Shown here in pieces: positions 21,574 to 33,494 of a stretch of DNA of 64,000 nucleotides. How positions within the stretch are numbered: position 1 is the first letter of the stretch; the number at the start of each line of letters is the position of its first letter. Made by a program: the position numbers and the translations under genes. The notes under the pieces were generated by a model that saw only the letters and a program-made list of their open reading frames with translations, did no database searches and was not told the origin of the DNA. This stretch comes from Macrotis lagotis (lineage: Eukaryota > Chordata > Mammalia > Peramelemorphia > Peramelidae): the NCBI RefSeq assembly GCF_037893015.1, contig NC_133661.1:186312703-186376702 (forward strand). The letters are read 5' to 3'.

Positions 21574-22979
21574 TTTAAAAAAAAGTCACTTGGAGCATTG
21601 AGAGATTAATTAACTAGCCCAGAGTTTCAGAAACATTGCTTTAATAGCATTGTGGCTGATACCAACATAAATGTCATATATATAAAATATATATGTAAAT
21701 TTTGCCACATATATAAAATACATATAAAAGCTTTGCCTTAGTGTTATTTTGTAAGACCATATGCTAGGTGAAATTTTCAACCTGTTTCTGTACAATGAAA
21801 GAAATTGATGTGCCCAAGTGCTAAAAGAGGACCAGAGGGAATAGTTTAATCCTGAACTATAGAAGCCTTTAAATTTTATTTCTGTATTAGTGAATACAGA
21901 CATTTTCCATTTTTTAAGCCTTTCTGTACTTATAGCATGTTAGTGAACCTGTTCTACCTGAAGATAAGTATTATAAGCTCCCATTTATTATATCAACGAG
22001 AAACAAATTGAGTCTTATGTTCCTCTGTATCAAAAAATGAGAAATTCCCTCACAGAGCTTTCTTTAGCATAAATCTTATCAATAGCCAGGACCTTGGTTA
22101 GCTCTAATGGCTTCAGGAAGTTTATCTTGGTATCCCTGTGGGAATCAGCTTTTGCAGGTGATTGCATAAGTTGAAACTTGAATAACCTGTCTATTTTAAT
22201 TTCTCTCTTATCCCAACAACATGTATGCAGGAATCACTCCTGCCTCTACTCTGAATTCTGAAGGAAGGTGGGCTTTCTTTTGTCTACATTGCTTAGAAAT
22301 TATATTAGTTTATGACTTATTATGGAATCTGTCTTTTCTATGATCTTGAAGTGGCAATTTCTCAGCAGGATTATTACCACCATGTGTTTTCCTTATTTAT
22401 GTTTCAGTTCAAATTACTTCTCAAAGCTCCTTGATCTCCCTGATATCACTGATGAGTAATGGTGGGTCATTTTGGTAGGTGTTTGAAACCTCCATGAAGT
22501 CATCCTCCTTTTGTGAGAACAGCTGTTTTCTTTCTAGCTCTCCAATTATTAATATGTAGGCCCCTGAAGGCATGACTAATCTCAATATTGATGTAGATGC
22601 CTTTCTAAAGTAAAGAGCTCCAAACATTAGAACCAATCAAAGAAAAATTATTAACTGATTGACTTGTTCCCAAATTCATTAACAGACCCCTCCAGTCTGG
22701 GTGATCTAATAGGCAATTTATTTAGTATTGTTTTGCATGGAACAATATCATATCCCTGCGTTCTCCTGGAGCTTTCTTCATATCTGTTCAGATCAAGGCT
22801 TGTTAATCTGAAACCTTTAAACTTAATTTAAAAAAATATTTTGATGATTTTTAATATAATTAGTTTCTTTTATAATCCTATATAATTTAGGCATTTAAAA
22901 ACTTTATTCTAAGAAGAAATCCACAAGATTCATAAAATTGTCACAAAGATTAATGATAATGATTATTAAAAACAGTTTG
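21574..22979. other. intergenic, no gene recognised
   Basis: AT-rich, with an ATATAT-rich patch at 21670-21730. The open frames are short and lack known domains. Confidence 0.4.
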
Positions 22980-23205
22980 AATTTATATAGCTATTAAGAT
23001 TTGCAAAATAATTTGCAAATATTATTTCATTTTGCCTCAAAATAATATGGTGATGTAGGTATTAATATTATTTCCATTTTACAAAGGAGGAAACAGGAAG
23101 ATCCTTGCCCAGAGTCACAAAATTAATAAATATTTGAATTCAATTTTTAATTCAGGTTTTGTTCACTTTGGGATTTACACTCAATCCCTGTGCCACCTGG
23201 CTACC
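22980..23205 (-). repeat. old MIR/CORE-SINE-like repeat
   Basis: TTTCCATTTTACAAAGGAGG, then CCCAGAGTCACAAAATTAAT and a degraded tRNA-like end TGTGCCACCTGGC. Confidence 0.65.
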
Positions 23206-23270
23206 TAAATATTACTATGGTCTTGGTCATGTATTTCTCTTCAACAGAACAACATTTCCTCAGAAAATCC

Positions 23271-23367
23271 CGTTTTTTAGGGGTTTTTTTTTTTTTGCAA
23301 GGCAATGGGGTTAAGTGGCTTGCCTAAGGCCACACAGCTAGGTAATTATTAAATGTCTGAGGCCAGA
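23271..23367 (-). mobile_element. 5'-truncated tRNA-headed SINE with target duplication
   Basis: Only the 3' half is present (GCAAGGCAATGGGGTTAAGT through TGTCTGAGGCC). CAGAAAATCC flanks it at 23261-23270 and 23368-23377, so the truncation happened at insertion. Confidence 0.88.
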
Positions 23368-23377
23368 CAGAAAATCC

Positions 23378-25475
23378 TTTTTAAACCTTTCTTTATACAA
23401 TAAGTCAGAAGCTGTTTTCAATTAAATAATTGTCTTTAATTATTAAACAATTGTCTTCATTTAATAATTATTTAATTATGAATCTATAATCCACTGATTA
23501 TATGCACCAACTAATATAATCCATGTAGATAGTTCACATTTCATAATCTTACATATTTGCAAGTGAGACTAAAAGAAATGTCTTATTGCTAACAAATAAA
23601 AGTTTTTATATTCAGTGAGTCAGAGATTTATGTGTTTTAAACAATATGAAAAGAATCAGTCTTTATTGCAAAAACAATGGACGAATGAAAGTCAAAAAGA
23701 TACAGAGTTAAAAACTTTTCCCCATCTGTTCTGAATTTGCTTGATTCTAGACAGTCTCCTTTTAGCTTAGGTTTAATTTTACAGCAAAGTAGAGGCATTT
23801 GTAGATTTTCAATAGTTAACAAAAAGATTTTGTTTAGTTGTAGCAGGACAGGAATATTTATTCTGTAAAGATATATACTAAGGACACCTTCATTCCCCTG
23901 AATGAAATTACTCTGGTTCCAAGTTGCCCTCCCTCCTCTACTAGGCTGAAGCTCTCAAGTTATTTCTTCAAGTCACCCTAAGGTGACCTGGAAGTTATAT
24001 GAATTCAGAACAAAGGTCATAGATTCTGCCTCGGCTTGAAAATGAAAATGTGATAAAATCCAGTTTCAGATCTTTCCCCTAACTATTGTAGCTATTGCAA
24101 GAGTACTTTAACTAAAATCTTGATCATGAAGAATTGCATTACCCAAAACATAGACTCTATCATGTGCAATGGGATACAACATAGTACAGTGATATAGAAT
24201 TGACTTCAGAGTCAAAAAGGAGTTGGATTCAACTACTTTCTCTGACAGTTGTTTTCAGTGGGATCCTCATTCATTCAGTCGATCTGTTGGTGCCCCAGGC
24301 AATTCTCTAAAACCCAAAGTATCAGATTAGGTTCTGACCTGCATTAGTAAAGTATGAGAGAAATGATTATTAATAACTAATAATTTGGGAAGATCCAGAG
24401 TTTCCCCTTTTTCTTTAGTCCTCTTTTCAAAGCTCAGTCTCTTGAAGGGCATTACTGATATGAGATTGAATTAACTCTTTGATAGGAAAAACCATTGTGT
24501 ATCAATTCTTTGATTAGATTGCCAAAGTTGGAGGTAGTCTGGGTGCAGAGATAATCTCTTTTTTCCAAGAGTAGCATGCTGTCACTCTCTCAGTCCCTAA
24601 TTGAGTAAGTCCATTTCTCATTGTGATATTCATTTTTCACATTAATTGTTAATCAATCAGCATTTATTGCCACTCTCAGGAATACTCATTTTTCCAAGGG
24701 CATATAAAAGTGAACCTACCACCTTGAGGGGTCTTTGGCATTTGAGATTGCCATTGACTACTTTTATCAATAAAAATAATAATATTATTAATAAAATGGC
24801 TAATTATCAGAAATTATGAACTTTTTAAATGTCACAACTGAGTTTCTTTATTTGGAGTTCCCTATATTAATGGAAACACTGTTCTGGTTCTAGAAGAATG
24901 CATAAGAATATGTTATATACTTTGTGTGTGCATAGAGTTCAACTTGTCTAACTTGTGAGATGGCTTTCATTTATATCCTGAAGTCAGGAGGCTACTATTT
25001 CCATATCAGAAATCAATCTTGTCTTAGTCCTAGTCTTCTCTCCCTGAATCTCTGAAAAGTCTTTGTTCTTATTTTAGCTTTATCCTATTTCTATAACAGG
25101 CCTGTGCTTTGACTAAGCATCTATAATTGCCAAAGGAGATGTAAACCTTTCAGGTTCCCTAGTTCCTAATGTCAGTTTGAAGGTATAGAGGGCAGCCCAA
25201 GAGGAATTCGCTTGAGGTTACAGGTACTAGAACTCTATTCCTGCTTCCAACTTTTATATAGCAGTCTTTCTACTCAAGTTTTTTAAAAAATGTTTTTTAT
25301 TACAAATTTAACAATTATCCTTATGTATACTTTTAAAACTTTTTTTTTGTTTTCTTCTTCATAGGTTTGAGATGCCTTAATGATCTTTATCTTACTTTTG
25401 TATCTGTGTCATTACTACTGTACTCATACCACTCATCTACCCCCTCTTTCTACCCATCGAAACTATCCTGTTGAG
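23378..25475. other. intergenic, no gene recognised
   Basis: AT-rich DNA without a recognisable gene, LTR or clear repeat. A TATAAAAG at 24703 has no gene-like sequence after it. Confidence 0.4.
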
Positions 25476-25598
25476 GTGCAGCTAGGTGGCACAGTGGGTA
25501 GAGCACCAGACCTAGTCAGGAGGACTGAGTTCAAATCCAAACTCAGACACTTAATAATTATCTAGCTGTGTGACCTTGGGCAAAAAACAAAGAAAAAT
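25476..25598 (+). mobile_element. tRNA-headed SINE, shortened 3' end
   Basis: GTGCAGCTAGGTGGCACAGT through CTAGCTGTGTGACCTTGGGC, then straight into an A-rich tail, lacking the usual CCACTTAACCCC segment. Confidence 0.85.
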
Positions 25599-26035
25599 TA
25601 ATACATTTGATATTTTAACTACATCAGTGTATATGTATATGTCTTACTCATTCTTCAACTCTAGACTATCACTTTTTAGTTAAGAGGAGAATGGCATGTT
25701 TCATCAAGTCTTCAGAAGTCATGATTGATCACTGCATTCACATCTATTGTCTTTCAAAGTTATTTGCCTTTATATTACTGTGGGCGTTGTGTAATCGAAC
25801 TCTTCCCGTCTGTTGTACTATTTTCTCCTTCCCACTCTCATCCCTTACTTTCTTCTTCTTGACCAGCTCTGATCAGAGTCTATCATTCTTCATTGTAGCA
25901 GATAGAGAATTGGGTTTCCTGACTGTGACCTTGGCTAAGATATTTAACTTCAATGAAACCCAGTTTTCTTCTCTATGAAATAAGGATAATAACATTTTGA
26001 ATATTGATTATTTGGGTTGAAGTAGAGAAAAGTTT
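25599..26035. other. intergenic, no gene recognised
   Basis: A 95-codon + frame at 25691-25978 has no domain pattern; no support for a gene. Confidence 0.35.
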
Positions 26036-26515
26036 TACAGTTAAGTGGCATAGAACAGATAAAACCCTGGACTTGGAGTCAGGAAGATCTGAGTTCAAAT
26101 CTTGTCTTAGATATTTATTAGCTATGTGACCCTGGGCAAGTCACTTAACCTTTCTCAACTTTAGGTTCCTCATCTGTAAAATGGGAGCAAATAATAGCAT
26201 CTATCTCCCTGGGTTATTGTGAAGATCAAATGAGATAATATTTGTAAGGTGTTTTGTAATAATTGAATGATTTTATAAATATTACCTCTTATTGTAGAAG
26301 AAGCATGGCCTACTTGTTAATGAATAGAGAGCTAGACTTTAGCATCAGAAAATCCTGGATTTGAGGCCTCTGCTATTCTCTCTCAATCCTAGTTTCCTCA
26401 TCTGTAAAATGAGAAATAATAATAGCATCTATCTTAGAATAGCATCTACTTACTTTATATACCTTGTGACGATCCAGTTAAAAGTTTTATATAAATAAAG
26501 TAAATTGGTTTATAG
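26036..26515 (+). repeat. two MIR/CORE-SINE-like copies in tandem
   Basis: Both copies show TCCTCATCTGTAAAATG followed by AATAATAGCATCTAT (about 26170 and 26397). The first also keeps its tRNA-like head and the 3' end GTTATTGTGAAGATCAAATG. Confidence 0.75.
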
Positions 26516-26519
26516 AAAT

Positions 26520-26748
26520 GTTTCTGTTTACTTGTGCTCAATTCTTCATAGCCTCTTTTGGGATTTTCTTGGCAGAGATACTGACTTGGTTTGCCATTTC
26601 CTTCTCCACTTCATTTTACAGGTAAGGAAACTGAGACACTTGCTCAGGGTCACACAGCTAGTAAGTATCTGAGACCAGATTTGAACTCGAGAAGATGATT
26701 CTTTCTGATTCCAGATCTGGCACTCTATCCACTGAGGCAACTCTTGCT
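26520..26748 (-). mobile_element. CORE-SINE with RTE-type 3' end
   Basis: Reversed, with GGTTTGCCATTTCCTTCTCC, TCATTTTACAGGTAAGGAAA and TCTATCCACTGAGGCAAC. Confidence 0.8.
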
Positions 26749-26824
26749 ACAAGGAAATTTCACCTGAGATAAAAGTTAATCTGTTTCTATTCTCCCCACA
26801 CATCAAGCAAAGTAAATAAACTTA

Positions 26825-26977
26825 GGGGGCAGCTAGGTGGTGCAGTGGATAGAGCACTGGCCCTGGAGTCAGGAATACCTGAGTTCAAATCCGACCTCAG
26901 ACACAATAATTAACAGGCTGTGTGGCCTTGGGCAAGCCACTTAACTCCATTTGTCTTGCAAAAACCTAAAAAAAAAA
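26825..26977 (+). mobile_element. tRNA-headed SINE with perfect target duplication
   Basis: AGTAAATAAACTTA is identical at 26811-26824 and 26978-26991. The body is close to consensus, so this is one of the youngest copies here. Confidence 0.93.
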
Positions 26978-26991
26978 AGTAAATAAACTTA

Positions 26992-27834
26992 AATTGAAGA
27001 GATGAGATGTTGGTTAGTTAAGAAAGAATTTTTTTTGAATATATACAAAGAAATTAGGGACTAAGAACAGTGGGAAATAGAGCCTCATTTTCTGGTACTG
27101 ATGAAAGCCTACTCCACTTCTCCATTCCTCCACCAGGATAAGGGCAAGAGATGGGCTTGGAGAATAATTTCATGCTAATTTGCTATTTTTCCCTCCTTCT
27201 CTTTCATATTCAAACCAACTAGACAAAAAGGCAACTAAAGAATAGAACCTAAAAAGAAATTTTGGTTGTAACAAATTTCTTGAAGATGTCCTCATAAAAT
27301 TAATTTCAGTAAACAAAACTCTTCCACCTGGAAGAGGAGTGATTCATAGTTAGGAGATATTAAAGGAATGAGGTCATGGTTCCATATTGTGTCTCAGGAT
27401 TATAGAGGGGAAAGACTGTAGAGATCATGAAAAACAGTGTGGGGAAGTCAGTAAAATCTAAGTTCAAATTTTTAGTCAGAATTTTTACTAGCTACAGGAC
27501 TCTAAACAGTTGGTTAACAGCTCTGGACTTAGATAACTTCATTGTAAAATGAAGAAGTTGTATTCAGTGTCCTCTAAATCCCCTCCTGACTGAAATTTAT
27601 GAGTTTGTGGTTATCTCATCTGGGATCTTCATTTTACAGAAAAAGACACTGAACTCCAGAGAGACCAAGACCTTGTCCAAAATCACACATGGTCCTATTG
27701 CTTTTCATTTCATGTGTGTAGAGATGAGCGGGAATTACCAGGCTAGAGATCCTTTATTTCCCTCCAGGTTTTGCTTCTATTCTTGAGACTTCACCACTAT
27801 ACTCTCTCTCTCAACTCTCCTCCCCTCCTTCACC
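26992..27834. other. intergenic, no gene recognised
   Basis: A degraded CORE-SINE-like trace lies around 27430-27700 (GGGATCTTCATTTTACAGAA). Nothing else. Confidence 0.4.
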
Positions 27835-27985
27835 CTCTTCAGCTTACTTTTGAGAATGATCTTTCCTATTTAGAATGTAAGCTCCTTGAGGACATGGTTT
27901 GTCTTTTTTGTTTACATTTGGATTCCTAGTGCTTAGCATAGTATCTATTATAAAGTAAGATCTTGATAAATACTTATTACTTGCA
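27835..27985 (+). repeat. L2-like 3' end
   Basis: AATGTAAGCTCCTTGAGGAC, GGATTCCTAGTGCTTAGCAT and TGATAAATACTTATTA match the pattern of the mammalian L2 3' end. Confidence 0.75.
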
Positions 27986-28935
27986 TCTGTTGCCTGTTTT
28001 GACCACTGAGATTTCCATTATATCATAATTAGTTTAGGGGTGCTGTCTAAACCTTACTTTTCCTTCCTTCCTTCCTTCTTTCTCATCCAACTATCTTTTG
28101 TTGCTACATGTTGGACATCATGATGACTTCAAGGTATAAGAGATTCCTCTGTGACTTTTCCAACACCTTTGATACAATAAAACAATAGGTCAAAATAAAA
28201 TTGAAATATTTATTTCAGGGACCTGAGAACAGTTTGTTAAAAGAAAAAAAAAATGGTCAGTATTTCAAAGAAGTTGAAAATTAGAAAAGATATGGAACTT
28301 TGGGGGGACCAGAAGGGGTAAACTCAGTAAGAAGTAGTACAAAAGTTAAAAATAAACTTGCCAGGTAGTCAGGGCAAGTTGACCCTTAAATAACAATAAG
28401 TTGGATTTAGATATTTGGACAGAGGACTCCAGACTAAAGGAGATTCAGTAAAACTCATCATCTAAGGACAGAATTGGACTCTATTCACCTGTAATTCTCA
28501 ATTAACATAAAGTTTGTGCCATGGAAATTTCCTATCAATACTAAAATAGCATTGGCATTCTCATACCGAATAGCCTAAGAATGTGTTGCTTAACAGCTGA
28601 CTAGAGAGGGGGGAAAATAGATAAGAAGAGCTGAGAGAGAAGGCCCTATCTTTCTGAGCTTCAAACCACTGTGAGGTGCTCCAAGCTCTACAGTAGTGGG
28701 AGTGAAGGTTATACCACCACATTGCTGATGGAAGGTGAAGTAAGGAGGTAATTGTTTGAAGGAGGACCTTCAGGAGTAGGAAGAAAGAAAAAGCAGGTGG
28801 TGAATACTGTGGAAGTTTGTATGATTGGTTCTTTCATGGAATAGTCAGTATTCCTGAAATACCCAGGGACTTCATAGATAATCCCCACCCCTTATCCTCC
28901 ATGATCTTTTTTTCTCTCTCTCTCTCTCTCCTCTT
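27986..28935. other. DNA upstream of the RNase pseudogene
   Basis: Holds a TTCC run at 28060-28080. No convincing promoter or noncoding first exon was found, although TATAAG occurs at about 28134. A pyrimidine tract with a TC run (28906-28937) runs into the start of the pseudogene and could be an eroded splice acceptor region. Confidence 0.4.
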
Positions 28936-29389
28936 TTGGCTCCAGAGAGAACCTGCTATCTGCTCCTGCTAATGCTACTATTGCTTGGACTAGAGCTTTG
29001 GGTGACCCAGCTATTCTTTGAGGATTCCAAACTGGAGATGGCCAGGCAGCAACATTTGCCAAATGCCAAGAAACATGTGCCTTATAGAGGGAAAGAATAC
29101 TGCCGTATCATAATCAAGAAGGGCAATGTCACCATCAGAGATCAAGGCAAGTCAGAGTACTTTCCTCCATGGCAGAGCAGGGTCCATGAAGTGTAAGATC
29201 CCCATCTGTATCCACTGCAACAAGAGGAAGAGATGCCAGCTGAGTAAACAGACTTTCAAACAGATCCATTGCCTGCTCCAGGTGCCAGGGCAATTAACCA
29301 CATGGGTATACACACACTTCCCCAAGAGAAGCAGGAGCACAGTGGCTCAAGATGGGAAACAAGAAGCTCCTGCACACCTCAGGCCATAA
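28936..29389 (+). pseudogene. RNase A-superfamily pseudogene
   Basis: The family consists of small secreted ribonucleases and host-defence proteins. The first frame (28936-29196) begins with a Leu-rich signal peptide like that of RNase 7/8, but the initiating codon is TTG. No in-frame ATG lies between it and the upstream stop at 28879. It continues with QQHL (catalytic His12 region) and EYCR (Cys26). The match then moves to the +1-shifted frame: STFLHG (for NTFIHE), MKC, PIC..KRC and IHC (Cys58, 65, 72, 84), ending PAHL (His119 region) at a TAA, 29387-29389. The positions of Cys40, Cys95 (NC.Y to TWVY) and Cys110 (VAC to VAQ) are lost. With no ATG, a frameshift and broken disulfides, it cannot encode a normal RNase. 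It has the same strand as the intact RNase at 41930. Confidence 0.85.
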
Positions 29390-30265
29390 TCTCTCCCTCC
29401 AGATGTCTGCCTTAGTATTATAGGGCACTAGACAGAACTACATTTTTTAGACTCACTCTGCTCTCCAACTCTCCATTCCAAACCTTCCACCACTAATAAT
29501 GATATAATAATTCCTTTAAAACTCAAACTATTGTCCATGCTCTGGCTATGGCAAAGCAGGGAAAATGTCAGTAAAGATGTGTCCTGAGACCATCATTTGA
29601 AACTGTGGCAGGAAACCTGAAATGTTGGTAGACTGCATTTTGATGATACCGCTGATTGCTTCATTAGTCCATGCAATGTAAATTGATTGTATTATTCAAT
29701 TCTAGAATCAGAGAAATAGTCTGGGAGGCATAAGGCATAGTAGGCTGACCCTCCCCAGAGCCCTGATTATCAGTTTGATACATAGGACAGCAGAGCATGA
29801 CAAATACCCTTTTTTTTGTATTCTGATACCACAAGATAAAAATAAATAACATAAAAATACCAATACTTCACCTCTTGGAAAAGCTTTATTGTAGATGATA
29901 TTGGCCACAAAAGTGGGCAGTTGCTTGAAATAGACTGAAGATGTGAATGCTTTTTATGATGTACTAATACCATATTGTATCAGAATTAGAAAACTCTTAC
30001 CATTTAAAGGCAATAGATCTTACCAGTTATTATTCCTAATTGTTTGTCTTAGGCAATCATGACAATTTAGTAACAGTATCAGATAATGTAGGACCAGGAC
30101 CCAGATCTCTTGATGTTAGGATGCTTTCTACTAAGACAGAAATGAGTACCATTTCAGGAAACAAATTGGGGTATGCAAATTTTCTCCATGATCCTGCTTT
30201 CAGGTACTTTGAGACCTTCTTCTACTAAGTTGGGGAAACTATCGAGTATAAGCTTTGAGACTATG

Positions 30266-30266
<1 letters not shown>
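29390..30266. other. intergenic, no gene recognised
   Basis: No polyadenylation signal clearly tied to the pseudogene; overlapping short minus frames only. Confidence 0.4.

Positions 30267-30313
<47 letters not shown>
30267..30313. repeat. (TG)n microsatellite
   Basis: Uninterrupted TG run. Confidence 0.95.
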
Positions 30314-30315
<2 letters not shown>

Positions 30316-30374
30316 CTGGTCTTCCAGATTTGTTTTCAGGATTTTCCCTACAAGTTACAACATAAGAAAGAAAG

Positions 30375-30480
30375 GAAGGAACGAATGAATGAAGCATTTA
30401 TTAAGCTTCTACTGTGTGCCAGGCCTGTACTAAACTTTCTAATATTATCTCATTCAATTTTCATAACCAGTGGTATCAAG
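30375..30480 (-). repeat. L2-like fragment
   Basis: AATGAATGAAGCATTTATTA and CTACTGTGTGCCAGGCCTGT are typical of the reversed L2 3' region. Confidence 0.6.
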
Positions 30481-30591
30481 CATAGAAATAGGACTACTAA
30501 ACCCTATAATGCATATTGACTTTGGAAACCACATATTAGCATTTTCTGCATTTTACTGTATTTTCATTTATTATGTTACTTCACAGTTACA

Positions 30592-30718
30592 TATTTTTTT
30601 TTTGCAAGGCAGTAGGATTAAATGACTTGCCCAAGGTTATACAGATAGTTAATTAAGCATCTGAGGCTGGATTTGAATTCAGGTCCTCCTGATTCCACCG
30701 TACCACCTAGCTGCCCCC
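30592..30718 (-). mobile_element. tRNA-headed SINE
   Basis: Reversed copy with a T-run, TTGCAAGGCAGTAGGATTAA and ACCACCTAGCTGCCCCC. ACAGTTA on both sides may be the target duplication. Confidence 0.85.
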
Positions 30719-30779
30719 TACAGTTATTTTATACTGGGTCTGTCCCATTTAGGAGTATTGCTACTACAAACCATTTCTG

Positions 30780-30960
30780 TTCACCACAACTCTGAGAGGT
30801 AGATGTTAGTTAGTATTACCTCTAGTTTATAGTTGAGGAAATTGAGGCAGCAGAGATTAAGTGATTTGTCTAGGATCTCAGTTAGTGTCTGAATACAGAA
30901 TTAAACTAAGCTCTTCCTGACTCCAGGCTCATCTCTTTATCCATTGTGTCTCCATCTTTG
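30780..30960 (-). repeat. MIR/CORE-SINE-like repeat
   Basis: GTTGAGGAAATTGAGGCAGC and AGTTAGTGTCTGAATACAGA in reverse CORE-SINE order. Confidence 0.65.
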
Positions 30961-31184
30961 GATCTAGTCTTTATCCATTCATTTATTATGTTTTCTCTGA
31001 TTTGATCAAAATAAACATAGTGAGATATATAGAGTATTAAGGGAGGAGTAGAACCTCTGTAATGAGGGCTTGCTAGCCCTTTTCAGGACTGTTCTTCTAC
31101 CTCTGGTGTCTGTCACCCAATTCTCACCTAGGTTCCAAGATTTAGCATGCACAATAGACACACTCCTATAAAACCTTCTTGGCA

Positions 31185-31570
31185 ATTGGGCCAAATCAGG
31201 CTGAGGGTAGCTGACAGGTCTCAGACTCTGTGAGTTATGTCTACTCCAAGCATTTGAAGACTTCCCCTCACATTGAATGGATGAGAACAATTTCTTCCCA
31301 AAACCATGATGGCAATTGAAGCAGACACTATGGAAGACTTGGAACTTGATTAGACATCAAAAACAGCAAGGTCATCTGCTACATCTTGGTCAATCATCAG
31401 TCATTCTGACTTTTGTCCTACCCAAGGACTTTGATGATTCTGGAAGTGTGAAGTTTATGATTTTGTGTAACTTTTTCTCATTTAAATTCAATTCACTGTG
31501 CAAAGACATCACTCTGTGATACCATTGGTCCTCTTAAAAACTAAGAACAAGCAATAATGAACATTTCCTG
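31185..31570 (+). repeat. interspersed repeat with MAR1-like tail and a different head
   Basis: Aligns along most of its length with 57085-57440 (AGGCTGAGGGTAGCTGACAG; TCTACTCCAAGCAT; TGACTTTTGTCCT). The 3' part (AAAGACATCACTCTGTGATA and a run like ATTGGTCCTCTT) resembles the MAR1 end, but the head is unrelated to the tRNA-like one. Confidence 0.6.
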
Positions 31571-32645
31571 AAATAGTGGTGGAAGGACTGTTTTTACTCA
31601 TCTCCCCAACTCTGAGCAGGAACATTGGAATCTGAAACCAGATCTGGTTTTTTTTTGTTTTTTTTTATAAATAGCTAAGCCAAGTCCATGACCCACAGGT
31701 AAATAGCAGAGGCAAGGTTTGAACCCAAGTATTCTGAATGCTCTTTCTACTACAAAAAGTGTATAACATTTGTAATGAAAGATGAGCCTAGGCCCCTAAT
31801 TCCCCACCCCAGATCCATGAGTGAGAAAAGTCACACTCTATCATATTTTCTTTTTTTCATACTACCTCAGACAGGAAGGTCATCTAGATCTGGCAACAGG
31901 TTTTCAGTTATCTTGACATTCTGTCTCCTATTCTGTATTCCTTGACCCAGCTGTTTTCTTTCACATTGAGAGCCTTGTTAATAATTAACAAGGCAGAAAA
32001 TATTGGGGCTCACATATGGACATCACAAGGGCACTACCTTCTTGGATGATGAGAGGTACTGGTAAAATAAGATGGTTGGACTAGATGATCTCTGAAATCC
32101 TTTTCAGCCATAGCTATCTGATCCCAAGAATATTGACATCTACCCTGATGAATCCAAGAGACACATTACTCTTTTCAGGGGGGATCTGAGTCTTCTCCTG
32201 TGGTAAACCTCAGATACCCAGGTCTCCTGGGCTTTGTCTCAAAAGTGCTGAAACTGACAGTCCCTGACACCACCTGCAGACCAAATGGCAGAGGTTTAAG
32301 AGTTTATTTTTCTAGTCAGCTGAGGGTTCATGTAGAGAAACCAAGATCAGACTTTGTTCTCAAAACTGAGTGATAAGATATCAGGGAGAAAGTGTTAGGA
32401 TAAAAAAGAAAGGTTCGGGGTTGGGAATCCACTTTGTTGACATCATCTGTTGTATAATCTCACCTGTAAGCAAAGCAGGCAGCTAATCCAAAGTCTAGTG
32501 TTTATAGTAACCCAAATCCAAGAGTTCAGATTTTTATTGACCTCTCAAAATCTTGTTCCTTGAGGGAGCTATTATGGTTAATTATAGTGTGAAGAGAAGT
32601 ACTTGGAGTCACAAGATCTAGGTGTGAATCTATCCGTGCCCTTTA
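31571..32645. other. intergenic, no gene recognised
   Basis: No gene recognised. A weak MIR-like trace lies at about 31655-31750. Confidence 0.35.
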
Positions 32646-33494
32646 TGTTGTAGTTTTCCTTGAAGAGCTCATGACTCTAATCCCAGAGTACAGTTGTAAA
32701 AGGAAACACAGATTTATTAAAAAATGATTACAACACAAAAGAAACAAAGTGAGAGATAGTTAAGAGTTCCTTAAAAGCCATGAGGTTTTGGACACAGCAT
32801 TTAACCAGGTTGGTGAGCAGCTTGGCATTAGGAGGTTAGAGACAATAAGATTAAGAGAGAGTTAAAGTTTCTTAAAGATCACCTCTTAACCAGTCAGGAC
32901 AATGACTGATTAACCCATGCATTGGGGCAACTAGGTGGCACAGTGTATAAAGCAGTGGGCTTGGAGTCAGGAAGACTTGCCACATACTAGCTGTATGATA
33001 TTGGACAAGTCGCCTAACCCTGCTTGCCTTTCATCTAGGGCCAAATTTATATCTGGCCACTGGACCCAGATGACTTTGGAGGAGAAAGTGAGATTGGTGA
33101 CTTAACATACAAACTCTCCCCTATCCCCCACTTTAAATCTAATTCATGTGCTTGTCATGGCATCACTTCCCATGATGTCATGGTCTTCTTCAAGAATGAA
33201 GGACAAACAACATCAACTCACGAATTAGAAGTCAGAGAGGTAAGGGGGGAGAAAAAGAGGGAGAGAAACACCTCAACTCCTCCTTAAATACCTCCCTCAG
33301 GATCCATGGGAAGGGTGGTGTTTTGGGAGTGGTCCAGAGTCTTACTTGAGAGATTGCTATAGGAGGTGTGGTTGTAGGATGAGCCCTTATTTGGTTTAAT
33401 GTGGCATACTATCATGTGACTAGCAACTAACTTGATCCATTGGTGAGTGCATGGCCAGGGTCAAAGGAAAGGTCAAGTGCAGAAAAAGGTTACA
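32646..33494 (-). repeat. probable solo LTR, interrupted by a MAR1 SINE
   Basis: Read on the minus strand it starts TGTAACC and ends CTACAACA. It has TATTTAAG at 33290-33283 and AATAAA at 32718-32713, in U3-R order. Subtracting the MAR1 at 32924-33217 leaves about 555 bp. No clean target duplication was seen, so the borders are tentative. Confidence 0.5.
32924..33217 (+). mobile_element. MAR1-type SINE inside the LTR
   Basis: GGGGCAACTAGGTGGCACAG through GGACCCAGATGACTTTGGAG and GAATGAAGGACAAACAAC. Confidence 0.88.

Noticed and set aside
24700..24712. TATAAAAG at about 24703 as a promoter
   Set aside because: No coding exon, splice donor or LTR structure follows it.
30173..30519. Frames with Cys-Val repeats
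   Set aside because: They are a translated (TG)n microsatellite.
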